A program made the position numbers and the translations under genes. Positions 20,652 to 32,094 of a stretch of 64,000 bases of DNA are shown in pieces. Position 1 is the first letter of the stretch; each line of letters begins with the position of its first letter. Under the pieces are notes generated by a model that ran no database searches, was not told the DNA's origin, and saw only the letters and a list, made by a program, of their open reading frames with translations. The DNA comes from Nematopogon swammerdamellus (lineage: Eukaryota; Arthropoda; Insecta; Lepidoptera; Adelidae), in assembly GCA_946902875.1 (NCBI GenBank), contig OX336336.1:7286545-7350544 (forward strand), in the 5' to 3' direction.

Positions 20652-23120
20652 CGACAAGTATGGGACGCTCGTCCAAACAAACCAAATGAGCCCAAACTCG
20701 AGCGGGTTACTAGTAACGGTTGAAGAGTTCCACTGTACACATCCTGACTCCATCATCAGACCCTCGTCACCAAGTGTGTTGGTAGAAGTATGCGACACTC
20801 GTCCAAGACAAACCATTTGAGCCCAAACTCCAGGGGGTTACTAGTAAAGGTTGAAGAGTTCCACTGTTCACCTCCTGACTCCATCATCAGACCCTCGTCA
20901 CCAAGTGTATTGGTAGAAGTATGGGACACTCGTCCAAACCAACCAAATGAGCCCAAACTCGAGGGGGTCACTAGTAACGGTTGAAGAGTTCCACTGTACA
21001 CCTCCTGACTCCATCATCAGACCCTCGTCACCAAGTGTATTGGTAAAAGTATGGGACACTCATTCAAACCAACCAAATGAGCCCAAACTCGAGGGGGTTA
21101 CTAGTAACGGTTAAAGAGTTCCGCTGTACACCTCCTGACTCCATCATCAGACCCTCGTCACCAAGTGTATTGGTAGAAGTATAGGACACTCGTCCAAACA
21201 AACCATTGAGCCCAAACTCGAGGGGGTTACTAGTAACGGTTGAAGAGTTCCACTGTACACCTCCTGACTCCATCATCAGACCCTCGTCACCAAGTGTTTT
21301 GGTAGAAGTATGGGTCACTCGTCCAAACCAAGCAAATGAGCCCAAACTCGAGGGGGTTACTAGTAACAGTTGAAGAGTTCCACTGTACACCTCCTGACTC
21401 CATCATCAGACCCTCGTCACCAAGTGTATTGGTAGAAGTATGGGACACTCGTCCAGACCAACCAAATGAGCCCAAATTCGAGGAGGTTACTAGTAACGGT
21501 TCAAGAGTTCCACTGTACACCTCCTGACTCCATCATCAGACCCTCGTCACCAAGTGTATTGGTAGAAGTATGGGACACTCGTCCAAACCAACCATATGAG
21601 CCCAAACTCGAGGGGGTTAATAGTAACGGTTGAAGAGTTCCACTGTACACCTCCTGACTCCATCATCAAACCCTCGTCACCAAGTGTATTGGTAGAAGTA
21701 TGGGACACTCGTCCAAACCAACCAAATGAGCCCAAACTCGAGGGGGTTACTATTAACGGTTGAAGAGTTCCACTGTACACCTCCTGACTCCATCATCAGA
21801 CCCTCGTCACCAAGTGTATTGGTAGAAATATGGGACACTCGTCCAGACCAACCATATGAGCCCAAACTCGAGGGGGTTACTAGTAAACGGTTGAAGAGTT
21901 CCACTGTACACCTCCTGACTCCATCATCAGACCCTCGTCACTAAGTGTATAGGTAGAAGTATGGAACACTCGTCCAAACTAACCAAATGAGCCCAAACTC
22001 GAGGGGGTTACTAGTAACGGTTGAAGAGTTCCTCTGTCCACCTCCTGACTCCATCATCAGACCCTCGTCACCAAGTGTATTGGTACAAGTATGGGACACT
22101 CGTCCAAACCAACCAAATGAGCCCAAACTCGAGGGGGTTACTATATTAACGGTTGAAGAGTTCCACTGTACACCTCCTGACTCCATCATCAGACCCTCAT
22201 CACCAAGTGTATTGGTAGAAGTATGGGACACTCGTCCAAACCAACCATATTTGCCCAAACTCGAGTGAGTTAATAGTAACGGTTGAAGAGTTCCACTGTA
22301 CACCTCCTGACTCCATCATCAGACCCTCGTCATCAAGTGTATTGGTAGAAGTATGAGACACTCGTCCAAACCAACCAAATGAGCCCAAACTCGAGGGGGT
22401 TACTAGTAATGGTTGAAGAGTTCCACTGTACACCTCCTGACTCCATCATCAGACCCTCGTCACCAAGTGTATTGGTAGAAGTATGGGACACTCGTTCAAA
22501 CAAACTAAATGAGCCCAAACTCGAGGGGGTTACTAGTAAAGGTTGAAGAGTTCCACTGTTCACCTCCTGACTCCATCATCAGACCCTCGTCAACAAGTGT
22601 ATTGGTAGAAGTATGGGACACTCGTCCAAACCAACCAAATGAGCCCAAACTCGAGGGGTTTACTATATTAACGGTTGAAGAGTTCCACTGTACACCTCCT
22701 GACTCCATCATCAGACCCTCGTCACCAAGTGTATTGGTAAAAGTATGGGACACTCATTCAAACCAACCAAATGAGCCCAAACTCGAGGGGGTTACTAGTA
22801 ACGGTTGAAGAGTTCCACTGTACACCTCCTGACTCCATCATCAGACCCTCGTCACCAAGTGTTTTGGTAGAAGTATGGGACACTCGTCCAAACCAAGCAA
22901 ATGAGCCCAAACTCGAGGGGGTTACTAGTAACAGTTGAAGAGTTCCACTGTACACCTCCTGACTCCATCATCAGACCCTCGTCACCAAGTGTATTGGTAG
23001 AACTATGGGCCACTCGTCTAAACCAACCAAATGAGCCCAAACTCGAGGGGGTTACTAGTAACGGTTGAAGAGTTCCACTGTCCACCTCCTGACTCCATCA
23101 TCAGACCCTCGTTACCAAGT
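20652..23120. repeat. 130-bp tandem array, about 19 units (copy 1)
   Basis: Period 130 bp, counted from 19 occurrences of the GCCCAAACTC word between 20689 and 23032. Units differ by a few substitutions, and two have a TATATTAAC variant of the TAGTAAC site. Each usual unit holds the 12-bp palindrome GTTACTAGTAAC and most hold CTCGAG. 130 is not a multiple of 3, so the recurring 77-codon frames are a by-product of a stop-poor unit read across its junctions. Confidence 0.92.
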
Positions 23121-23379
23121 TGAAATTATCATAATATTGTATTGTCACGAGAACTCAATGTGTGTGCAAAGTTTCATAAAAATCGGTACAGTAGAAGTAG
23201 TTGAAAAAGTTGTCGCAAGATTTGAAACAAAGATAGTAACAAACAAACAAACAAATATACGGAGTCAAGCTAAAAAATAAATAATAAAACCGTTTAATTA
23301 AAAAACCGTTTAAAAACATATTGTTGTTTTAGTACGGAACCATAATTCGTATGAGCCTGCCTCGCTCTTGACCGTGTTT

Positions 23380-23672
23380 TAGGTTTCCGTACCCCTTACG
23401 AAAGCCTATTACTAATCTTACGCCGTCTGTCTGTCTGTCTGTCTGCCCTACTGCTGTATTTTTGGAACCGTAATAGGTAGCCGGGTGAAATATTCACAGA
23501 ATATGTGTTATTATGGCGGATATAACGACAAATAATAAAAAATAGAAAAAGTAAAAAATTAAGGGAGGTTCCTATACAAGAAACGTGTTTTTTTTTTCAA
23601 TGTTTTCTTTTTGTGGTGCGGAAACCTCGGTGCGCAACTGCGCAAGTCCGACTCGCACTTGGCCGGTTTTTT
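23380..23672 (+). repeat. Family D repeat, full length
   Basis: Runs from GGTTTCCGTACCCCTTACGA through a GTCTGTCTGTCTGTCTG run, GGAACCGTAATAGGTAGCCG, TATTATGGCGGATATAAC and CAAGAAACGTGTTTT to CGACTCGCACTTGGCCGG and a T-run. This is the best complete copy of the family in the window. It has no coding capacity and no clear terminal inverted repeats beyond GGTTTCCG/CGGAAACC words at the head and tail. I treat it as a lepidopteran SINE- or MITE-like repeat of uncertain class. Confidence 0.75.
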
Positions 23673-24047
23673 TTATTTCCACATAGTTTCTGCGACCCCT
23701 CTTAATTAGAGCTGAGGACCCATGACACTTCTCACACATACTGCAGAGCTACAGGCTGTGACAGACGGACACCTGACCGATTTATTAGGGTCCCTGCCAG
23801 CGTCGCTGGCTACAGAACCCTAATAACAGCTTTTCGGCATACAACGAATGTGTTGCAAAAAAAAAACCGAATTCCCCCAACAAATTCGACCACTCCACCA
23901 AAATTCGCAAACACGGCAACTCTGCGTTCGGCAGTGCTTCCGCCCAAGCTGAGTGATGCTTGTCGCCCACGGCCGAGGGAGGCACCCGACCATCGCTCTC
24001 AGGGTTCCGTAGCCTTGGATGCTGACGGGGCTTAATCACCATCAATC

Positions 24048-24412
24048 AATCAATACTAATAATAAATATGTAAGGGATAGTCATGGAGTAAGTTACTTTG
24101 TTTTATGAGATACTGCGTTTGTAGACTCTATGTATGATACAAAAGTTAAAATTGACGATTTTTAGAAATCTTTTCTGTGTGTATGTATGTTCCTCCATAA
24201 CTCTTAAACCGATCATCCGAATTCGATGAAACTTTGTACAAGCGCATTTAACTATGTGCGACACAGGATAGGCTCCCGTTTCGCTAAGATGTGGCTCTCA
24301 TACAAACCGAAATGTTCCGCGCGCCGAAATAAAGGTACGGTAGCGGGCTTACTTATTTTATTCTTTTTAAATACGAATTACACGCGAGCGAAGCTGCGGA
24401 CAAAAGCCACTA
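24048..24412 (+). repeat. Family E repeat, full length
   Basis: Begins near AATAAATATGTAAGGGATAG and passes through TTCCTCCATAACTCTTAAAC, CGAATTCGATGAAACTTTGT, AAGATGTGGCTCTCATACAA and GCGCGCCGAAATAAAGGTA, ending in GCGAGCGAAGCTGCGGACAA AAGC. Related copies lie at 34045-34725 (split by a SINE) and on the minus strand at about 26930-27150. Confidence 0.7.
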
Positions 24413-24504
24413 TATAATAAATCAGGTGTCTGTCTCTTTGTCGTTTTCCGAGGCGAAGTAAAGCTCAATAAATAAAAGGAAACTCATAAAATTTTTCATT
24501 TAGT

Positions 24505-24582
24505 TCCTCGGTCGCACGTGCACGGGTAGAGGTGCAGTGGAAGTATTCTTAAGTACCGGACCAACACGGACAAGAAGCCGTG
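24505..24582 (-). repeat. Alternative SINE head fragment
   Basis: CACGTGCACGGGTAGAGGTG, CAGTGGAAGTATTCTTAAGT and ACCGGACCAACACGG follow, on the minus strand, the alternative head found complete at 35850-35934. The family A body is not attached here. Confidence 0.55.
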
Positions 24583-24814
24583 CCAAAGGGCGATAGGATA
24601 GTCACCTCTCACCTTGGCATTGTCCTTCCACTGAGTCATGCAATAATAATAATAAGTTATATAAAGTTTCGTGCCTTACTTGCTGCTTGATAGTTATCTT
24701 GTTCTACAATAAGTACTTGTTGCAAAAAGTTAAATGTTTTAAGTAATTCGGTCTCGTTGGATAAGTCAGAGGGGCCAGAGCACGATGGTAATTTTTGAGC
24801 AATGTCGAGTATCT

Positions 24815-24955
24815 TGTAGATAGATAAAAATACTTTATTGCTCCAAAACATTTTACAGTAACAAACGATAATAATTTACATGAGGGGCAAAGGCGGACTT
24901 ATGCCTTACAGGCATTTCCCCCAGTCAACCTTTGGATGTTTGAAGGTCGTATGTT
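24815..24955 (-). repeat. LINE 3' terminus (same family as 9925-10097)
   Basis: On the plus strand AAAATACTTTATTGCTCCAA is followed by GGGCAAAGGCGGACTTATGC and CCCCAGTCAACCTTTGGATG, the reverse complement of the AAAGGTTGACTGG..AAGTCCGCCTTTG LINE end. Related scraps lie at 28460-28510 (minus), 37255-37345 (minus) and 37660-37725 (plus). Confidence 0.55.
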
Positions 24956-24959
24956 GTGA

Positions 24960-26210
24960 GATATAAGTAGGTAGTAGCAAAAGACTTGAGTGTGGGAGAA
25001 TGTAAAATATAATATAAGGAAAATAACTATGATAAACTATAATATACACTACATATAAGTACGAACTAGTTAATTTAAAACTATAAATTGAAATTATAAA
25101 TTAAATTAAATACATAAAAGTATAAATTAAATACATGTGAATTACAGTTGATATAATATTAATACCTAAATATATACATTCATACTTGGTTCTTTATCGT
25201 ATTTCGTTATTTATTACGTATTTTATCGATAAAAGAGCATTGCTGGTTTCATAACTCATAAACAGGTTATAGAGAAAATAATATTCTTGTGGATAGATTG
25301 CGTAGCCCGCACGCATAGTGCGAGAAGAGAATACCTACGGAACCCTACTGTCGAGAACGTTCGCATCGAACGGGCCTTTTTATCACCATCCAGGGCGCTC
25401 GTAATCCGACCCATTCCGTGTCGCGGTTCTCTTCTCCCGAGTTTCGTGTGATTTTGCGTTGCAGTCGGAGAGTGTTGGGTTTTGGACGCTCTTTTTACTC
25501 TCTGTGAGTTACGAATAGTGTTGAATTCGACGGGGCTTCATGCAAAGAGGCTTTGCGATAAAATATATAGATACATACATACCACACGCTGTCACTTCAC
25601 AAATTAGGAAATGCACTTGAATGAAACTATGAATGAGAAAGAATGAAACGCATACTAACTTTATACAATCAAAAGTTAAATTACAAATTTAAAAAACCAC
25701 CGACCCAAAGTCAAAAATAATTTCCCTTTACTTACTTAAAGGAGTCGGTGGACCGCTAAGTAAATTCCCACGCAACTCTGAGTTTTTATATTTTTATTTT
25801 ATTTCAAGCTTTCATTTTTTCTTTTTGAGGTAAGTATAGAACCCTAAGAACCCGAACCTGAGATAAAAAAAAATTCATTGTTTCTGCCCATCCCATTAAA
25901 AGAATCGTGGCGTTACGGCAAACATAATATTCTCTGTCCGGTGTTAAGTCTGACGAGCGACTCCAGAATAATTGTCACACGTTACTTGCACCTGTCTCAC
26001 TGAGGCGCCGACGTTTGACGGAGACAAGGGTCTAAGCCGCAGAGTCCGTAGCCTACGAATAAATTACAAATCATGCAACGAGACAAGTGTGTCGCCGGAC
26101 GTATTTCTCAGTCCGTGTAGACCTAACATGACGACATATCTACCAAATGATTGAAAGGGTATCGGAAAGAGATCCTCGAAAAGTCTAGATGGTGCAACAA
26201 AAAGACAAAA
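24960..26210. other. Stretch with no recognisable gene
   Basis: 25290-25560 is GC-balanced and C/T-rich compared with its flanks and could be a promoter-like or retroelement leader piece, but nothing identifies it. The rest is AT-rich with short frames only. Confidence 0.4.
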
Positions 26211-26212
26211 TG

Positions 26213-26486
26213 TCTACTAATTATAAAGCGCGGGGCGGCGCGGGACGGCGCAGGACGGCGCGGTGCGGCGCGGTGCGGCGCGGAGAGGCGCGGAGAGGCG
26301 CGGAGCGGCGCGGAGCGGCGCGGGACGGCGCGGGACGGCGCGGGACGGCGTGGTGCAGCGCGGAAAGGCGCGGGGTGGCGTAGCGGGGCGCGGAGTAGCG
26401 CGGCACGGCCCACGGCGCGGAGCGGCGCGGCGCGGGCGGCGCGAGGCGGCGCGGGGCGGCGAGCGAAGCCGCGGGCAAAAGCTAGT
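26213..26486 (+). repeat. GC-rich minisatellite inside a family E/G repeat
   Basis: About 240 bp of GCGGCGCGGGACG-type 10-bp words (26226-26462), followed at once by GCGAGCGAAGCCGCGGGCAA AAGCTAG, the end shared with the repeats at 3692 and 3960. All six frames are open for long distances because the unit lacks stops, giving Arg/Gly/Ala- or Pro/Arg-rich frames on both strands, none of which is credible as a gene. Confidence 0.85.
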
Positions 26487-26929
26487 TATATATAAGGTAT
26501 TTCAAAATTAGTTCATAGTACGCTAAGGGGGGGGTTCTGTATCGGAAATAGATCACTTTTGAAGAACAAAGAATTTTTTTTTTCAAATATTTTTTTTAAA
26601 TTTAAAATGTAAAAAAAATTTTTTTTCCTAATCGTTTCAGTTTCATGCCAGGAACAAAAAAGTCTTCCAACACATAGATCTCTTTCTATCAGAAATTGTG
26701 AAAAACCACAATGTTAGTTTTATTAGTATGGAATAGAAAGAATTTGATTTTTTTTACCAACTTACACGTGTTAAATCATAATGGTAATGAAGACTTTTTT
26801 GTTACTGTTATGAAACTGAATCGATTAGGTTATAAAAATCAACCACGTATTTTTTTATTTAAATACCTACATAAAACAAATATTTTACATAAAAAAAACC
26901 CCAAGGTCCATAAAATGTTAAATAGGTTT

Positions 26930-27150
26930 TACTCCCTATATAATATGATTTCGGTGCGCGGAACAACTCGGTTTGTATGAGAGCCACATCTTCATTATCA
27001 GCGTAACCGGAACTGTGTTTTATTTGGCCTATCCTGTGTCACATATCGTTAAATGTGCTTGTACTAAGTTTCATCGAATTCGGGTGATCGGTTTAAGAGT
27101 TGTGGAAGAAGATACATACATACATAAAATATTTCTAAAAATCGTCGGTT
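26930..27150 (-). repeat. Family E repeat, truncated
   Basis: Minus-strand match through GTTTGTATGAGAGCCACATC, TGTCACATATCGTTAAATGT, AGTTTCATCGAATTCGGGTG and CGGTTTAAGAGTTGTGGAAG (plus-strand words) up to TTTCTAAAAATCGTCGGTTA. Its GC end is missing or lost in the AT-rich part to the left. Confidence 0.6.
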
Positions 27151-27159
27151 AAGTTTTTT

Positions 27160-27445
27160 TTTTATGTAATCCGGTATGGGTGGCTGAGTCGGAGCGGCCA
27201 AAGCACATGCTCCGACCAGCCAATATCACCTCCGAGAAGGTAGGTGCCATACCGGAGACTTCCCTGGATTTCTGGTTATACTGGACTAGAGGAGAACACA
27301 ACCGAAGCTGCTATGCCGCCATCTTACATCCAGTACGGTGGTAACCACCCAGTGGGCTACAATTTAAGGCTACCACCTAGTAAGGAGCAAGGAAGGGACC
27401 TACATGCAGTTTTACACCGGTTCCGAACCGTGAAGCAGCACGTGT
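27160..27445 (-). repeat. SINE family B, body and tail
   Basis: Plus-strand order: T-rich tail, ATGTAATCCGGTATGGGTGG, CAAAGCACATGCTCCGACCA, ATATCACCTCCGAGAAGGTA, GGACTAGAGGAGAACACAAC, ATCTTACATCCAGTACGGTG, CTACCACCTAGTAAGGAGCA, TTTACACCGGTTCCGAACCG. The tRNA-like head that should follow (compare 41785-41880) is missing. The 88-codon frame at 27244-27510 is a by-product. Confidence 0.8.
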
Positions 27446-27839
27446 ACGTATTGAGGCGGAACGAGTCTTCGAGCTTATTAGCGGTTTTAAAGTGCGGCAG
27501 AAACCGATAAGCCATGACAAGTTTGAGAGCGTGTAAAATAAATATCGTCTGACGCCAGACATATGCGCTCGGAGAGACGTTTTTGTTAGATTAGGGTCTA
27601 CGTTTATGAGTCCTTCGCAAAAGTGTCACATATTTTAAATCAAGGGCGACATTAATAGCTTTCACATGTCTTGTGTATCGTGGGAGCGGCCGAGTCGCTG
27701 CGCGCGGGCGAGTTCTCTGGAAGTTGGCAAAAAAAAGATTGTATGTACCTACGGCGTATGTACTGAAACTTATGAGATGAACAAATATTGTGTAGTTATG
27801 AAATTGATTCCAGAAACCACATAAGCAACAGGGCGCTTT

Positions 27840-28205
27840 CGCCTGTGGCGAGAGGAAGTACTCTCCTAGCATCAGCCGGGCCGGCTGCCGTGCTCCTGAG
27901 GGCCGTGGAAAGGCTCTGATCCCCTAACCTATGCACCGAGGGAGGCGGCATGACTGCAAGCGTGTCATCACGGCTAGTGGAGCGGCGAGCGCTCTACTCT
28001 CGCATGTGCTGCATGACGGCCAGCCTCAACGACGGACGGACCGCAGTGCACGGTCAGGGCGATTCCCTCGCGTGGGGAGCTCGGGCGACGACCTTCTTCA
28101 CGAACTATCGGGACAGACGGCATGCCTGCGAGGAGCGTGACGGCCAGCCGCACCGACGGACGAATCGTAGGGCGCGGTCAGGACGCCCCTCTCACGCGTC
28201 ATGAC
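27840..28205. other. GC-rich island of unknown identity
   Basis: This block is clearly richer in GC and CpG than everything around it. It holds overlapping plus-strand open frames (27931-28140 and 27950-28204) rich in Arg and a minus-strand frame (27591-27872) nearby. The internal words GACGGCCAGCC, GACGGACG and GCGCGGTCAG occur twice about 110 bp apart (28015 and 28138), a partial tandem duplication. It could be the 5' leader of a retroelement or an exon. I recognise no domain. Confidence 0.3.
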
Positions 28206-28529
28206 GCCACTTCATCAGAAGAGTTCGGTGACGGTTGAAATCAGTGTTGTGTGTGATAGGGATAAAAAGGGCAATTTAAATTGAGTGCAGTGGTTAATGA
28301 AAACGTACGCTCGCAGAGCTTGAAAGCGAAGAGAACTTTGTAGTAATAAGTTTATGTATAAGACCATGTGTGAACATGTATACCTATAAGTTAACATAAA
28401 GGGTCAATCTATATTGGCTAAACATATAACTGTACGATTAAGGTATCGGCGTTCTGCTCGACAAAGGCGGACTTAACGTGGGGGCAATCGACTCTCAGTC
28501 AACCCTTATACGCCGTAACGTGTTTTACA

Positions 28530-30470
28530 TAAGGTGCCATAGCATCTCTCGCAGTTATGTAATAGACGTGTAAATAGAATGAAACGGCACCAGTAACGCC
28601 ACCCTTTGGCGCGAGTGCCAACTAACGAGATGAGATATTAATTGAAAAAGAGGGGAAATGAATGACACAGGTTGCACCATCTATGAACGCGAGTAGTAAT
28701 TAAAGATTTAGGATATTTTTTCATTAGGGTTTTAGTGACGCCATCTGGAGGCGTATTAGCGAGACGGGATAATATTGGGTTCGCTGGTCTGTGATTTTGT
28801 GAACCCGCCAATATAGAAAAACGGAGATTCGTAAGACAGCCGCCAGGGGAGCTGCGTGAATAAAACAAACGCTCGCCTGGAGGAAAGGTTTGAGTTGACG
28901 AGAGGCGCCTATCGAAGAGACTTGCTTGTCTGACCTGTGCTAATAATTTCAAAATAACGAGTGTAACAGAAATTTATCTAGCAAAAGTTCGATAGACATA
29001 ACTTAATGGCAGTTCGGGAGAGAAGCAGAATATTGCAGCGGCTACGATAAGAGCTGAGTAACCCTTCTATCTATTATTACGAAGCATTTTCTATTTGCCT
29101 AAACCCGTAAGTTGAAAATAAGGATAGATTTAGATTTTTAGTACGAATTCACTTACCGTAAGTATATTACGGGTAAATTCAAGGAGTATATAAATTGTTT
29201 CTCCTTCACATAACTGGCAAATGGGGAATGGTTCGGTACTATAATCTACACATGTGTGTTTTGTTGATCGTCGATCATACTTGTGAGACGTACTCAGTTG
29301 CTTAATACTGTTAAATGTGATTTAGGTTCGAAATTAGAGCTAACCCCTAAGCTTGCTAGAAAGTAAGGACAATCTGTATCGTGAGCTTATTTGAAAAGAG
29401 CCATGTGAGTTTTGTTGCCTCGCTTCTTTCTCACATAAAATTCTAGGCAAGAAGCGAGCAAAGTTAAATATAATAATTAATAAGAAAAAAATAAATGAAA
29501 ATATTAATTAATTTACTTTGGTTTAATTTATGTTCTATTTAGAGATAAAGAGTAGAGTACCTATTTTCCCACAAATATTGCATAATCCAAGTAACTTTCT
29601 TTGTTGAGTTTTATGTTGAAGTTCTATGACATGCTCTATCATAGCTGCTATAAGCAGAAGGTGCGCTAAAGTTAATTTTACCCATCAATAATTGAATGTT
29701 GTCATCTTCCATCACACATAGCAGACTGACACTATAATTCGTAATTGGGGAGACAGCTGAATTGGTGAAGTTTCATTTATTGCTATAGTCAAGATATGCT
29801 ACTAGCTAGCGTACAAGGATATCAGGTCACTGAAACAATTTAAGGACAAAGGGAGATACAGGTGTTTACATCTGATCATTCACTATACTCGGATCCGTAT
29901 CAAACTAAATAATATATACATATACATATGGATGCAGTGGCGTTCATCTCGACTGGCCAGTCTATCCATTGTCCTGTTTCAGATATACTAAAGTATTGAC
30001 CTATAAGTCTGGAGACCTAGTCCCAAGGCTTACACTATCGTTACTGTTGCAACAATCGGCGCGACAGCCTGGGGTTCTCAGGCCACGCTGAATAAAATAT
30101 CCAAACCTCAGTGCGGATCGGCCGGTCCATAAAAGCACTGAAAGTGTCTATAACCTATGATCTGATAGCTTGAAAAGTGGGTCAGTTCATGGGTAGGACA
30201 CCACTATAACAGTTCATGTAGCTCTCGCCAAAATCAGCTGTGTAATAGGTTACACGATATTAACATAGTAGGTCTCTACCACACTTGCTCATACTAGGTT
30301 ACACACTACAGATAGGGAAGTTGAACAGCACAGTTATTGATGGAATTACAAGGTTTGAAGTATTGGAAGTTCGATATTCATGACTGAGACGGTCCGTCTA
30401 GTCACTGGTAAACATACTTGCATCAGATAAAGAAAAAAATTTCTACTATAGACGATCGGGTTCCCTTCAG
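28530..30470. other. Longest stretch without gene or recognised repeat
   Basis: Mixed-composition sequence with short frames (the longest is 104 codons at 28638-28952, minus strand, no domain seen) and no family member found elsewhere in the window. It may be ordinary single-copy intergenic sequence, so it is a good place to anchor the window to a chromosome. Confidence 0.4.
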
Positions 30471-30477
30471 TATGCAC

Positions 30478-30568
30478 GTAATTTTTTTCGTTAGAAAAAA
30501 CTCATTGATACACGCCGACCGGATTCGATCCTCCGACCTCTCGCATGAGAAGCCGATGCCCAAACCAA
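30478..30568 (-). repeat. tRNA-like head of SINE family B, alone
   Basis: Plus-strand words TAATTTTTTTCGTTAGAAAA, ACTCATTGATACACGCCGAC, CGGATTCGATCCTCCGACCT and CTCGCATGAGAAGCCGATGC match 41790-41870. The B-box has one change relative to GGTTCGAATCC. Confidence 0.65.
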
Positions 30569-31044
30569 GTTTTAGTATAATTTAGTTAGAGTCTACAAAC
30601 GCAATATCTCATAAAACAAACTTACTCCATGACCATCCCTTACAGATTTATTAATTAGTATGTACCTATATTGATAACTCTAAGATGAGAAGACCTTTAC
30701 TGAGCAAAACTGCCAACAATCCGCAGCTTGGCCAAGCTGGCACCTGTGCAAGTATGCAGTCTAGCGCAATTCACGTAGAACTTACAGACTACAAATGATG
30801 CAAACAGGAGAATAACTTGAACAGATGGAACTAGAAGTAAGAACTTCTGTAAGGTACAAAGTGCTTATTGTCGAAGTTAACAACTTAGCAAATTGTACCT
30901 GAAACAAACACGAGCTTATTTAAAGAGCATAGATACATACATACTGTTTCTCAACGGGGTAGGCAGAGACAACAGACTTCGCTTGCCGTGACACCTCTGT
31001 CGCCTCTTTCGCTCTCTTAATGTTCTTCATACATGCTCGTCGGT

Positions 31045-31168
31045 TACGTTACGTCGTCGTCGGCGGAAAACTTTAGTTCCGTACCGCTGAAGGCCGGGAG
31101 GACTGAAGGAAAATTGAAGAGGCGTATGTCCAGCAGTGAACGCATACACGCTGACTGACTGACTGACA
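31045..31168 (+). pseudogene. RTE-type LINE 3' end with CTGA tail
   Basis: GTCGGCGG, TTCCGTACCGCTGAAGGCCG, GAGGCGTATGTCCAGCAGTG and CGCTGACTGACTGACTGA match the RTE C-terminus at 19773-19912, with substitutions and no open frame through the whole piece. The 5' part is lost. Confidence 0.8.
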
Positions 31169-31708
31169 TAATGCAAAAGCGCCGAACAGAAAAGTTGCGA
31201 GCACAGAGCAAGAAACCATGTGGGAAGACGGCCGCAGTTCTCGGTTCTGTGTTTGCGAGTGTTCCTGAAAACTCACTCTGTATTTGGTGTGAAAATGCAA
31301 CACTTTTTTTAAATTTTTTTGTGGAAAGTTATAAAAAAGTTCCAATAAAAAGTTGTAGAACAAAAGCTGTACAGTTTCATGTGTAGAATCACCCCAATTC
31401 GGGTGACCTATTGATATTTTTAGTTTTCGCTATAAAATCTGTAAAAAATGTGATCGAGATATCGCTGAAGCTTATACCTACTCATATATTTGATTTATTC
31501 CGTGGCTCAGATTTTTGGCTTTTAGTAATCACTATGCCTTGAAAGATTTAGCTTAGACTAAAGTTTCAGAATATCTTATTAGTTGTGCAGCTAACTTGAT
31601 AAATTGGATGGATTGGACAGAATACTCACATACTATGTTGGGGTATATAGCCTCCAATTCACTGGCAGGAAAATCGAATCGAATGAAAATGTAATCGAAT
31701 ATATATGT

Positions 31709-32064
31709 TTTTTTTTTTTTGGAAACTGACACAGTTGGCTTCATCACCTACAACATCCGTGATGTCAGCCCATAACACCGGGTGAACTAGGTGCCATGTC
31801 AGTGCTTCCCTTCATTTCATGTCGTCTACACTGAACTGCACGGAAAACATGAACTATTTACATAGCCGTTTCGACCGACGATTCGCTTAGTGCGGTGGTG
31901 TCAACCCGGCCGGGATAAACCCTACCACCTAGTAATAATATAAGGTAAGAAGGGAAGGGGCCTACAGTTTATCGTGGAATCCGAACCACTGTCAGCCTCC
32001 TAAGGTCGTGCGGTCACCCATCCAAAACAGTCGACCGACCGTACCACTGAGCTACCGAGGCTGA
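31709..32064 (-). repeat. SINE family A, near full length
   Basis: Poly-T (plus strand) then GGAAACTGACACAGTTGGCT, full body, and head CGGTCACCCATCCAAAACAG..CACTGAGCTACCGAGGCTGA. The head is shortened: the 5S-like box C partner is only partly present. Confidence 0.8.
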
Positions 32065-32094
32065 CTCCAAGTATGTAGTACATAAAGAAGATTT

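Larger units (their letters stand above)
19723..20655 (-). pseudogene. PIF1-type helicase C-terminal fragment, interrupted (copy 1)
   Basis: The minus strand encodes the last part of a superfamily 1B helicase. Recognisable parts are [13 protein letters not shown], then [12 protein letters not shown] and [17 protein letters not shown] (motif V region, with the KxQGxT core), then [15 protein letters not shown] (motif VI, with the conserved arginine). Walker A, Walker B and the other N-terminal motifs are absent, so the fragment cannot be an active helicase. After EGL the frame is cut by SINE family A (19977-20368). The next part is cut again by an RTE end (19773-19912), and the final MRELERMTSLRNE meets a stop made by a 4-bp duplication relative to copy 2. 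Its 5' end merges with the 130-bp array. Confidence 0.8.
19143..23298 (-). mobile_element. Palindrome / PIF1-helicase / 130-bp-array element, copy 1
   Basis: In sense (minus) direction the parts are: a short end with the motif AAACGGTTTTAT (about 23284-23298), a unique leader (23121-23283), an array of about 19 units of 130 bp (20652-23120), a decayed PIF1-type helicase C-terminus (19723-20655), and a roughly 0.55-kb palindrome (19143-19690). It shares all parts, in the same order, with copy 2 at 58117-61268. Two later insertions break it: an RTE 3' end (19773-19912) and SINE family A (19977-20368). Removing these leaves about 3.6 kb. The order is unlike any transposon class I can name. A non-autonomous relative of a helicase-encoding (Helitron-like) element is one possibility, but the canonical Helitron end features were not seen. 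Confidence 0.75.

Noticed and set aside
20756..23085. Recurrent 77-codon frames ([20 protein letters not shown] type) as a repeated protein gene
   Set aside because: The DNA period is 130 bp, not a multiple of 3, so each frame hits the same stop after about 1.8 units. It is a property of the satellite unit, and copy 2 shows the same.
20652..23120. CRISPR-like repeat array
   Set aside because: There are no short repeats with unique spacers. The whole 130-bp unit repeats, and the genome is eukaryotic.
19143..23298. Calling the composite element a canonical Helitron
   Set aside because: No 5' TC and 3' CTRR end with a short hairpin was found at the proven borders, no Rep/HUH part is present, and the palindrome is far larger than Helitron hairpins. 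Relation through the helicase stays possible.
26123..26511. Several long Arg/Gly/Ala or Pro/Arg frames on both strands
   Set aside because: Same minisatellite effect, with all frames open on both strands and no domain.
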